From an uncultured Oscillospiraceae bacterium (GTDB taxonomy: Bacteria; Bacillota; Clostridia; Oscillospirales; Oscillospiraceae), in NCBI GenBank assembly GCA_934553255.1, contig CAKTEZ010000031.1, forward strand, positions 1 through 15,296: 15,296 nucleotides of DNA, given 5' to 3'. The notes under the pieces were generated by a model. The model was not told where the DNA came from and made no database searches. It saw only the letters and a list, made by a program, of their open reading frames with translations. Below, piece after piece: positions 7,946-14,151 of the stretch; the first letter of the stretch is position 1, and the number at the start of each line of letters is the position of its first letter. A program made the translations under genes and the position numbers.

Positions 7946-9013
7946 TCACTCCTCCCGTCCGGCGGCGATGACGGGCAGCAGCTCCGTCACCGGTATTTTC
8001 TTCAGCTCGCAGCCGCCGATGGTCTTGGGTACGACGACGGTGATGCTCTCTCCGCTGCGCTTCTTGTCTGCGAGCGCAGCCGCCGCCAGCGCCTCGGCGG
8101 AATAGTCCGTGTCGGTCGGCAGTCCGTTCCTTTTCAGGCACGCCGTAATGCGCGCGGATGCTCCCGCCTCCGCCCAACCGAGCCGTTCGGAGGCGCGCGC
8201 CATGATGGCAAGCCCCGCCGCCACCGCGTGGCCGTGCGGGATGGCGTAGCCGCTGCACTTTTCAATGGCGTGGCCGACGGTGTGGCCGAGGTTCAGCTTG
8301 CGCCGCTCGCCCTGCTCCTTCTCGTCGCGCTCGACCACTCCCGCCTTGTAGCGGACGCAGCGGGCGATGACCTCGGCAGGCGCGCTCGTGAGCGTGCCGT
8401 CCTCAAAGAGGGAGAACAGCGTCTCGTCGCTCAGCACGCCGGTCTTGATAGCCTCCGCCGCGCCGTCGGCAAAAACGGCGGCAGGCAGAGACTTCAGGCA
8501 GTCCGTATCGCACAGCACGGCGACGGGCTGCAGGAAAGCGCCCGCAAGGTTCTTCCCCGCCGCAAGATCGATCGCGGTCTTGCCGCCGACGGAGGAATCC
8601 ACGGCGGAGAGCAGCGTGGTCGGCAGCTGCACATAGCGAATGCCGCGCAGATACGAGGCGGCGGCAAAGCCCGCCATGTCTCCGGTCACGCCGCCGCCAA
8701 GCGCCGCCACGCAGTCTGTGCGCGTAAGCTGGGCTTCGGCGAAAAACTCCAGAATGGCGGAGAGCGTCATGAAATTCTTATGCGCCTCCCCCGCGGGAAA
8801 CACATAGGAGCAGACGGCAAAGCCCGCATCGCGCAGGCTCGCGCACACCGTCTCAAGGTAGAGCGGCGCCACGTTGCTGTCGGCGACGACCGCAATGCGG
8901 CAGTCTCCCAACACCGTCTTCAGCCGCGCGCCGCTCGTTTTCAGCAGTCCCGCGCCGATAGCGACCTCGTAGGACGGCGCGGTATGGACTTCAATGGTCT
9001 GAACAGAGGACAT
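7946..9013 (-). CDS. aroB: 3-dehydroquinate synthase
   Basis: This protein cyclises DAHP to 3-dehydroquinate, using NAD+ and a divalent metal (zinc or cobalt). The chosen ATG at 9013 has GGGAGGG eight bases upstream and gives 355 residues, the normal family size; the open frame extending upstream is inside tyrA. The NAD-binding block is GGGVTGDMAGF (106-116). The substrate region is TTLLSAVDSSVGGKTAID (132-149). The metal ligands are expected at E187 (DGAAEAIKTG), H244 (NLGHTVGHA) and H260 (IPHGHAV). A 32-base gap separates it from tyrA, the largest internal gap in the operon; nothing structured is obvious there. The stop is followed at two bases by aroA. Confidence 0.96.
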   Translation of the reverse strand: MSSVQTIEVHTAPSYEVAIGAGLLKTSGARLKTVLGDCRIAVVADSNVAPLYLETVCASLRDAGFAVCSYVFPAGEAHKNFMTLSAILEFFAEAQLTRTDCVAALGGGVTGDMAGFAAASYLRGIRYVQLPTTLLSAVDSSVGGKTAIDLAAGKNLAGAFLQPVAVLCDTDCLKSLPAAVFADGAAEAIKTGVLSDETLFSLFEDGTLTSAPAEVIARCVRYKAGVVERDEKEQGERRKLNLGHTVGHAIEKCSGYAIPHGHAVAAGLAIMARASERLGWAEAGASARITACLKRNGLPTDTDYSAEALAAAALADKKRSGESITVVVPKTIGGCELKKIPVTELLPVIAAGREE

Positions 9014-9045
9014 GGCGTCTCCCTCCCTGTGATTTTGCCTTCCTT

Positions 9046-9882
9046 TTAATTGCCGCCCGCGGCGGCCTTTTTCTCGCGGCCGTCGCGCAGCAGCGCGCGC
9101 AGGCGCTCGGCGTCCCTCGTTTTCAGCGCGTCGGCATACTCCTGCAAATGTCCGATGAGGATCTCCAGTTCGTCGGTCAGATAGTCCGCGTCGTCCAGAA
9201 ACAGCTCCGTCCACATATCCTCGTCCAACCGCGCCACACGCGTCATGTCCTGAAAGCTTCCGGCGGAGAAGCCGCGGCGTCTCTGCGCCTCGGGCGACTT
9301 GACATAGGCGCTCGAGACGATATGCGCCAGCTGCGAGGTGAAGGCAATGATGCGGTCATGCTCCTCGGGGTCGGAGAAGGTCAGGCTCGCAAAGCCGACA
9401 TCGAGGAAGAATGCCTTGAGCGTTTCGAGCAGCTGCATATCCGTGCGTCTGTCCGGCGTGAGGATCATGGACGCCCCCGCATACAGGCTGTCCGTCGCGG
9501 CGGTAAAGCCGCCGCGCTCGCGTCCCGCCATCGGATGCCCGCCGACATAGGCAAAGCCATGCTCCTCGGCAATGGGCGCAAGCTCGCGCACCACCGTGCG
9601 CTTCACGCCGCACAGGTCCACAAGGATCGCGTCCGCGCGGAGGAGCGCCGCGTGTTCCTTCACCCATTTGACCGCGGCGGCGGGACGAATGGCGACCAGA
9701 ACGAGGTCGCATTCCTTCAGATTTTCCGTCGTCAGCGGCGCGTCGATGGCGCCGCACATACGCGCCATCATCATCGTTTCCGGATCGAGATCGCAGCCGA
9801 ACACGGTGTGCGCGGTGCGCGCCTTGATGCTCTTGGCCATCGACCCTCCGATAAGGCCGAGGCCGACAATGCCGACCGTCAT
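9046..9882 (-). CDS. tyrA: Prephenate dehydrogenase
   Basis: This protein oxidatively decarboxylates prephenate to 4-hydroxyphenylpyruvate, the tyrosine branch. It has 278 residues from the ATG at 9882, seven bases after the aroF stop begins its gap, with GGAGG inside the aroF end; the upstream in-frame extension is rejected. A Rossmann motif GLGLIGGS (7-14) is followed by D31 at the end of strand two (GCDLDPE), favouring NAD+ over NADP+. Catalytic-site features are GGHPMAG (114-120, H116) and SQLAHIVSSAY (183-193, H187), with GSFQDMTRVA at 208-217. There is no chorismate mutase or C-terminal ACT domain, so direct tyrosine sensing by an ACT module is not expected here. Confidence 0.95.
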   Translation of the reverse strand: MTVGIVGLGLIGGSMAKSIKARTAHTVFGCDLDPETMMMARMCGAIDAPLTTENLKECDLVLVAIRPAAAVKWVKEHAALLRADAILVDLCGVKRTVVRELAPIAEEHGFAYVGGHPMAGRERGGFTAATDSLYAGASMILTPDRRTDMQLLETLKAFFLDVGFASLTFSDPEEHDRIIAFTSQLAHIVSSAYVKSPEAQRRRGFSAGSFQDMTRVARLDEDMWTELFLDDADYLTDELEILIGHLQEYADALKTRDAERLRALLRDGREKKAAAGGN

Positions 9883-9886
9883 ATCC

Positions 9887-10900
9887 TTACGCCTCCACCG
9901 ACTTGACAAATTCCTTCAGCTTCAGCAGCTTGCCCGCCAACGCGTCGAACTGCTCGGGCCTCAAGGACTGCGGACCGTCGCACAGCGCGTGCGCGGGGTC
10001 GTTGTGGACCTCGATGAGCAGGCCGTCGCAGCCGGTCGCCACCGCGCCCATCGCGAGCGGGTCGACGAGCCAGCTTTTGCCGGTGGCGTGACTGGGGTCG
10101 ACGATGATGGGCAGATGCGTCAGCTTACGCAGCACGGGGATCGCGGCGAGGTCGAGCGTATTGCGGGTGTAGCTCTCAAAGGTGCGTACGCCGCGCTCGC
10201 AGAGGATCACGTTCTCGTTTCCGCCGGCCATGACATACTCCGCGCTCATCAGCCACTCCTCGTAGGTCGCAGACATACCGCGTTTGATCATCACGGGCTT
10301 CTCCTGACGGCCGACCGCCTTGAGAAGGTCGAAGTTCTGCATATTCCGCGCGCCGATCTGAATGACATCCACATTCTTGAAAAGCGGCAGCTGGCTGAGA
10401 TCCATCAGCTCGGTGACGATGGGAAGTCCCGTCTCCTCCTTGGCGACCTCAAGGTAGCGCAGGCCGACCTCGCCAAGCCCTTGGAAGGAGTAGGGTGAGG
10501 TGCGGGGCTTGAACGCGCCGCCGCGCAGCATCGTCGCGCCGCTGGCTTTGACCGCCTCGGCGATGGCGACCACCTGCTCCTCGGACTCTACCGAGCAGGG
10601 ACCCGCCATGAGCGTAAGGTTTCCGCCGCCGATTTGCGTATTGCCGACCTTGACGACGGTATCCTCAGGGTGGAACTTGCGGTTGGCGTTCTTATACGGC
10701 TCCTGCACGCGCTTGACGTCCTCGACGATGTCCAACGCGGAGATAAGATCGGCGTCCAACTTCGAGGTATCGCCCACGAGGCCGAGGATACTATTCCTCT
10801 CGCCGATGCTGGTATGAATGGTGATGCCCTTTTCCTGCAGCCACGAGATCAGGCTTTGCAGCTGCTCGGGATTCGGATCGTGCTTGAGTACGACGATCAT
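9887..10900 (-). CDS. aroF: 3-deoxy-7-phosphoheptulonate (DAHP) synthase, type I-beta with N-terminal regulatory domain
   Basis: This protein condenses phosphoenolpyruvate with erythrose-4-phosphate, the entry step of the pathway. It has 337 residues, almost the size of the Thermotoga maritima enzyme, with an N-terminal ferredoxin/ACT-like domain (about 1-70) that in that family confers Phe/Tyr feedback inhibition. The barrel has GPCSVES (100-106, metal ligand C102), GGAFKPRTSPYSFQG (127-141), H271 in DPSHATGK, E297 in IEVH and D308. The ATG at 10900 is set by AAGGAGG nine bases upstream; an open frame reaches 10963 but runs through the terminator hairpin. It is the first enzyme gene of the operon and is preceded by a Phe/Tyr leader peptide and attenuator. 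Confidence 0.97.
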   Translation of the reverse strand: MIVVLKHDPNPEQLQSLISWLQEKGITIHTSIGERNSILGLVGDTSKLDADLISALDIVEDVKRVQEPYKNANRKFHPEDTVVKVGNTQIGGGNLTLMAGPCSVESEEQVVAIAEAVKASGATMLRGGAFKPRTSPYSFQGLGEVGLRYLEVAKEETGLPIVTELMDLSQLPLFKNVDVIQIGARNMQNFDLLKAVGRQEKPVMIKRGMSATYEEWLMSAEYVMAGGNENVILCERGVRTFESYTRNTLDLAAIPVLRKLTHLPIIVDPSHATGKSWLVDPLAMGAVATGCDGLLIEVHNDPAHALCDGPQSLRPEQFDALAGKLLKLKEFVKSVEA

Positions 10901-10924
10901 GGTAAAATTCCTCCTTAAGCTATG

Positions 10925-10953
10925 AAAAAACCGCAACCGGTCCGGCTGCGGTT
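10925..10953 (-). terminator. Attenuator terminator before aroF
   Basis: On the minus strand, AACCGCAGCCGG (10953-10942) pairs with CCGGTTGCGGTT (10940-10929), with one G-U pair and a tight centre, and a run of six Ts ends at 10925. It is a textbook intrinsic terminator lying only nine bases before the aroF ribosome binding site. It would stop transcription before the operon unless it is disrupted. An upstream segment in the leader reading frame can sequester its left arm, so I call it the attenuator rather than a leftover gene end. Confidence 0.9.
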
Positions 10954-11020
10954 CGTCATGCATCTACGGTCATTTCGACAGAATACCGTTTTTACACGCG
11001 ATTGCTTTCAGCCAAACCGA
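10937..11020 (-). promoter_or_regulatory. Antiterminator pairing of the aro attenuator
   Basis: The segment TCGGTTTGGCTG (minus strand, 11020-11009, within leader codons 24-28) is antiparallel-complementary over all 12 positions, with three G-U pairs, to CAGCCGGACCGG (10948-10937). That target is the left arm and loop of the terminator. The two structures are mutually exclusive. A ribosome stalled on upstream Phe/Tyr codons would leave 11020-11009 free to pair; one that reaches the stop codon at 10992 would cover it. A further hairpin, CTTTACC/GGTAAGG (11049-11027), spans codons 14-22 and could act as the early pause structure. GAATACCG (11066-11059) also matches CGGTATTC (10988-10981) perfectly. 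Pairings were found by eye, with no energy calculation. Confidence 0.7.
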
Positions 11021-11090
11021 AATAAGCCTTACCCATATAATAGGTAAAGCAAAAGCAGCGGTATTCGGCATTGCGGTCCATAACGGTCAT
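10992..11090 (-). CDS. Phe/Tyr-rich leader peptide of the aromatic operon
   Basis: This 32-codon reading frame with ATG and TAA follows a GAAAGGGA ribosome site seven to eight bases upstream. Its middle, residues 9-25, reads EYRCFCFTYYMGKAYFG: four Tyr (10, 17, 18, 23) and three Phe (13, 15, 24) in 32 residues, with no Trp. Most of these use TTT or TAT, although the surrounding genes are GC-rich. It lies between a promoter and an intrinsic terminator, and its 3' part contains the antiterminator strand, so translation can control read-through into aroF. The peptide has no recognisable domain and its product probably has no other role. A start at the internal Met 4 is possible. It is too short for ordinary gene callers and is likely unannotated. 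Confidence 0.82.
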   Translation of the reverse strand: MTVMDRNAEYRCFCFTYYMGKAYFGLAESNRV

Positions 11091-11124
11091 GGTATGTGTC
11101 CCTTTCGGAAGCCTTGATGTGTGC

Positions 11125-11153
11125 AGTATAGCACCTTAATCGACAAAAAGAAA
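11125..11153 (-). promoter_or_regulatory. Promoter of the aromatic operon
   Basis: An extended -10, TGC-TATACT (hexamer 11130-11125), lies 17 bases after a weak -35, TTTCTT (11153-11148). Predicted transcription starts near 11118, giving a leader RNA of about 220 bases before aroF. The distance from start site to leader ATG is about 28 bases, enough for its ribosome site. The terminator of the upstream surface-protein gene ends just before it, so the operon starts here. Confidence 0.75.
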
Positions 11154-11174
11154 TCGGCATTTTCACCAAATCCG

Positions 11175-11216
11175 AAAAAGGGAACTGCTTCTCCCGCCGA
11201 GAAGCAGTTCCCTTTT
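11175..11216 (-). terminator. Intrinsic terminator after the SLH protein gene
   Basis: A perfect 18-bp stem (11216-11199 with 11193-11176) has a five-base loop and a T run on the minus strand (to 11175); an A/T-rich tail on the other side makes it potentially bidirectional. It lies 30 bases past the SLH gene stop and 22 bases before the aromatic-operon -35, and insulates the two units. Confidence 0.93.
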
Positions 11217-11245
11217 ATTGTTTTCAGCAGCTGCCGTATTCGGTT

Positions 11246-13924
11246 TTAGCCCACATTCTTGAGGTAACGCGCCATCATAGCCGCGACCTGCGCGCGCTCG
11301 GCAGAGTTCTTCGGCGCGACAAGGTTGTTGCCGGTGCCGTTGAGGATGCCGTTCTGGACCGCCCAGAGCAGCGCATCCTTCGCGTAGCCGCTGATCTGGT
11401 CCGCATCCGCGAAGCTCAGCTCACCGCTGACAGCGGGAGAACCGGCGAAGCGGTAGAGCATCGCCGCCAGCTGCTCGCGGGTGACATTCGCGGTCGGGTT
11501 CGTGCCGTCCGTGATGCCGTTCTTCTTGGCCCACTCGGTCCCCTTGTCGTACCAGTTCGCGCCGCTGTTGGTGTCCTCGCCCGCAAGTCTCGCCAGCACG
11601 GTGTTCACCATGCCGCGGGTCATGTCGCCGGAAACGCCGAACAGGTTGTTGCCGACGCCGTTGAACAGCTCACGCGCGGCCACGAAGTTGACCTCGTCGC
11701 GGCTCCAATGATTTCTGGTGTCAATGAAGTCCTTGGAGTTGTCGATGATCTTCACCGTGGTGTTGCCCTCCACGCCGAGGACCACGCCGTTCTCGGTGAC
11801 GATGGCGTTCTTGACGATCTCCTCGGTGCCGTCTTCGTTGACGATGACCGCGACCGTGCCGGAGTTGACATTGCTGACCGGAATTTCGACCTTGGTCTTT
11901 CCCGCGTTCTCAGGCAGCTCGATCTTCACGGTCGGGGCGGAGTCAGGGCTCTCGCCCGCCTTGACCTCAACGGGAGCCGTAACGGGAGCGTCGTTCTTCT
12001 TGGCCTCCTCGGCCGCCTTTTCGCTGATCTTGGCCTCGGCCTCCGTCTTGGTATTGCCGTTCTTGGTGGTCGTGGTGGTCGTACCGGTGGAGCCGTTGAC
12101 ATCGGTGGTCTTCTTGGTCTCCGTGCCGGTCGTCGTACCGTCGGCCTTGGTCTCGGTCTTGCTCTCGGTCTCCGTCTTCGTGCCGTCCGCAGCCGTCTTG
12201 GTCTCGGACTTGGTTTCCGTCTTGGAGCCGTCGGCGGCGGTGGTCGTTTCCGTCTTGCTCTCGGTCTTGCTGCCGTCCTTGGCGGTCACGGTCTCGGTCT
12301 TGGTCTCGACCTTGCTGCCGTCGGACTTGGTCTCCGTCTTGCTCTCGGTCTTGGTGGTCGTACCGTCCTTACCCGTGGTGGTCTCAACCGTCGTGCCGTC
12401 GGCCTTGGTCTCCGTCTTGGTGGTGGAGCCGTCGGGGTTCGTGGTGGTCTCCGTCTTGGTGGTCGTGCTGCCGGAGGAGGAGCCGCTATCGCTGCTCGGC
12501 GTCAGCTTGGCAAGCGTCTCATCCTCTACAGTAGTTTCCGTCTGCCCCCCAGCGTCCTTAAAGACCTTGTGGCAGACAGAGCAGGTATAATACTCGTTGT
12601 TTCCGTTCTCCGTGTAGGTCGCTGCCTTGGCGTCCGTCTTAGTCAAGCTGTGGGGCAACTTGGCAAGCGTCACATCACCTGCCAGCGTATACACGCCGCC
12701 TTCGTTGCGGGTGTACTTGTTTCCGCCCGCCGTCCAGTATTCGGTATTGCCATCCGCGGTGCAAGTGGGAGCCTGTGCGTCCACCTTGGTCATCGCGCCC
12801 ACGACGGTGTAGGTGTTGTCGGCATTCTTGACTACGCTATGGTCCTCTGCGACATACTCGCTGGGGTCAGCGGTAAATGTGCCGCCAGAGATAAATGCTG
12901 TCGCATCATCTACATCGATTCGGCCGCTAAATGTACCATTCTCAATCGACATTGTTACCTGCGGGTCTGGGTCGTTCTGCTGAACATTCTTCTCTGCAAC
13001 AGCCGCTGCGCCAATAAATGTGCCATTCTTAATCGTAACATCGATATCTTTCTTTGTAGTGTGTTGCATAATCGCAAGCGCCGCACCCACTGTTGTGGCT
13101 CCGTTTCCATTCGGCGTATACTGATAATCAGAGTTTGTCGCCGTGTAAGTTCCTCCGTTAATTGTCAACCTACCCGCACGAATTTCAATAGCAGTCTGCG
13201 GTCCAGTAATTGAGCCGCCAGTAATAGTTGTATCCGCATACCCGGCAAGATACATACCAGCGCCGCCTTCCGATATCTGTGTTACATTATTTAGGACAAA
13301 CTTTGGTGCATTGACCGCATGAGAAATCTGTCCATTAACATAAATCGCACAACCGCCATTGCCAGCCGTATCATTTTTGCCAGTCAGTTTTGCGCCATTG
13401 ACATTTACGGCCACGCCATACGCATAGGGCGCACCCGACGAAGCATACGGCGTCACAAAAATTGCCGACCACGCCGCAAGCTCTACATCAGGGCCTACGG
13501 TTACCACCGTATAATTCTCCGCAGTTTCGTCATTGGAGCCTTTGATTGTAATCGCACCATAATATGGTGCCGTCTCATAAATCTTACCCTGACCAGTCAC
13601 CGTTAGGTCTGCGTTCTGCACCATCATGACGCGATTATCTCTAGAGATATTGTGGCCATTCAAATCAAGGGTAAGTATCCTTTTCTCATCACCAGCCGAC
13701 CCTATTGCGAGTTGATTAGTCAACGTCAGATTGTCCAATAACCTGATCGTCGTACCGTTTTCCACGCTGTCGATCACAGCCTGTAAATCTGTGTCGCTGC
13801 CGACTTCATAAACCGCGGCAACATTACCGCTTGGTTCGACCTCGCTCTCCGCCGCCATTGCGAACGTCGGCAGAAGGCTGAGCGTCATTGCCAGCGCGAG
13901 GAAAATACTCAAAAATTTCCTCAT
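11246..13924 (-). CDS. Secreted SLH-domain surface protein with beta-helix-like head and Thr/Lys repeat stalk
   Basis: This 892-residue protein is exported and probably held on the cell wall. A signal peptide (1-25) ends after FAMA. Residues about 40-375 carry short repeats of the form ITGGS/INGGTY/ISGGTF typical of right-handed beta-helix surface proteins. Two related modules follow (about 383-474), with CTADGNTEYW and YTENGNNEYYTCSVCHKVF; the second keeps a CxxC pair (C448, C451). A Thr/Lys/Glu/Asp repeat occupies about 486-630, a beta-rich linker about 650-730, and three SLH repeats 733-892 (MTRGMVN, VTREQLA and AERAQVA mark each). AGGAGG lies upstream of the ATG. The DNA encoding the head is distinctly more AT-rich than the signal-peptide and C-terminal parts, suggesting domain replacement. 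Ligand or enzymatic activity of the head is unknown. Confidence 0.93.
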   Translation of the reverse strand: MRKFLSIFLALAMTLSLLPTFAMAAESEVEPSGNVAAVYEVGSDTDLQAVIDSVENGTTIRLLDNLTLTNQLAIGSAGDEKRILTLDLNGHNISRDNRVMMVQNADLTVTGQGKIYETAPYYGAITIKGSNDETAENYTVVTVGPDVELAAWSAIFVTPYASSGAPYAYGVAVNVNGAKLTGKNDTAGNGGCAIYVNGQISHAVNAPKFVLNNVTQISEGGAGMYLAGYADTTITGGSITGPQTAIEIRAGRLTINGGTYTATNSDYQYTPNGNGATTVGAALAIMQHTTKKDIDVTIKNGTFIGAAAVAEKNVQQNDPDPQVTMSIENGTFSGRIDVDDATAFISGGTFTADPSEYVAEDHSVVKNADNTYTVVGAMTKVDAQAPTCTADGNTEYWTAGGNKYTRNEGGVYTLAGDVTLAKLPHSLTKTDAKAATYTENGNNEYYTCSVCHKVFKDAGGQTETTVEDETLAKLTPSSDSGSSSGSTTTKTETTTNPDGSTTKTETKADGTTVETTTGKDGTTTKTESKTETKSDGSKVETKTETVTAKDGSKTESKTETTTAADGSKTETKSETKTAADGTKTETESKTETKADGTTTGTETKKTTDVNGSTGTTTTTTKNGNTKTEAEAKISEKAAEEAKKNDAPVTAPVEVKAGESPDSAPTVKIELPENAGKTKVEIPVSNVNSGTVAVIVNEDGTEEIVKNAIVTENGVVLGVEGNTTVKIIDNSKDFIDTRNHWSRDEVNFVAARELFNGVGNNLFGVSGDMTRGMVNTVLARLAGEDTNSGANWYDKGTEWAKKNGITDGTNPTANVTREQLAAMLYRFAGSPAVSGELSFADADQISGYAKDALLWAVQNGILNGTGNNLVAPKNSAERAQVAAMMARYLKNVG
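12037..12469 (-). repeat. Degenerate tandem repeat encoding the Thr/Lys/Glu stalk
   Basis: Residues 486-630 of the SLH protein consist of imperfect units such as KTETKADGTT, ESKTETKSDGSK and ETTTAADGSKTE, each about 10-18 residues with a recurring DG turn. At the DNA level, GTCTCGGTCTTG-like and GTGCCGTC-like words recur in the same order. The stretch is probably an extended, wall-spanning linker. Such repeats can gain or lose units by slippage; no frame is broken here. Confidence 0.85.
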
Positions 13925-13954
13925 ATTCCCTTTCCTCCTACGAATTTAAGATAG

Positions 13955-14002
13955 TTGGTTTCCCCGCTCCCGCGGGGAAACCAATGGGCGCGCGCCCATT
14001 GG
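13955..14002. repeat. Two overlapping hairpins (palindrome pair) in the SLH gene 5' UTR
   Basis: On the plus strand, TTGGTTTCCCCGC (13955-13967) and its exact complement (13972-13984) form a 13-bp stem with a four-base loop. Bases 13981-14002 are a perfect 22-bp palindrome, CCAATGGGCGC followed by its complement. They share CCAA (13981-13984), which can pair with TTGG on either side, so the hairpins compete at their base. There is no T run, so it is not a terminator. It falls between the promoter and the ribosome site of the SLH gene. It may be a genome-wide REP-like element or an mRNA structure. Confidence 0.8.
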
Positions 14003-14016
14003 TCCATGATGGGGTC

Positions 14017-14045
14017 ATGATAGCACAGCTTCGCGGCAAAAACAA
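14017..14045 (-). promoter_or_regulatory. Promoter of the SLH protein gene
   Basis: On the minus strand, TTGTTT (14045-14040), a 17-base spacer and an extended -10 TGC-TATCAT (14022-14017) fit a housekeeping sigma promoter well. Predicted start is near 14010, so the 5' UTR of about 85 bases includes both hairpins at 14002-13955. ATCATG occurs twice, 11 bp apart, across the -10 and start region and could be an operator. Confidence 0.78.
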
Positions 14046-14111
14046 GTCACTTTTCCCTAATTTTTCCTTCTCTCCATCGCGATTTTTGTTTCATTTTGTC
14101 CATTTTTCTCC

Positions 14112-14144
14112 AAAAAAGCCGCAGAGCGGGACACTCTGCGGCTT
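14112..14144 (-). terminator. Intrinsic terminator after the recombinase gene
   Basis: An 11-bp stem AAGCCGCAGAG/CTCTGCGGCTT (14144-14134 with 14126-14116), a seven-base loop and six Ts (to 14112) directly follow the recombinase stop codon. Confidence 0.93.
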
Positions 14145-14151
14145 CCGGATG

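Noticed and set aside
10901..10963. 21-residue N-terminal extension of aroF from an upstream ATG
   Set aside because: The extension would be translated from within the terminator hairpin without a ribosome site, whereas AAGGAGG correctly precedes the ATG at 10900 and the family begins there.
10915..10973. Two further tiny frames after the leader: a five-codon frame from 10973 and an overlapping 14-codon frame (10959-10915) crossing the terminator with two Phe codons
   Set aside because: Neither has a ribosome site; the second runs through the terminator stem and into the aroF ribosome site. It could matter as a secondary leader but is not supported on its own.
10901..11118. T-box riboswitch upstream of aroF
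   Set aside because: The conserved T-box sequence and specifier-loop layout are not visible, and the region between start site and terminator is occupied by a translated leader frame.
12037..12469. Possible CRISPR-like or satellite array
   Set aside because: Units are unequal, degenerate and in frame with the protein; there are no unique spacers of constant length.
11708..13213. Plus-strand frame with Leu-Gly-Leu repeats opposite the SLH stalk
   Set aside because: The repeats are the antisense reading of the Thr/Lys/Glu repeat; it has no ribosome site or signal and loses regularity outside the stalk.
13955..14002. Terminator between the recombinase and SLH genes
   Set aside because: There is no T run on either strand after the stems, the real recombinase terminator is at 14144-14112, and the element lies downstream of the SLH promoter.
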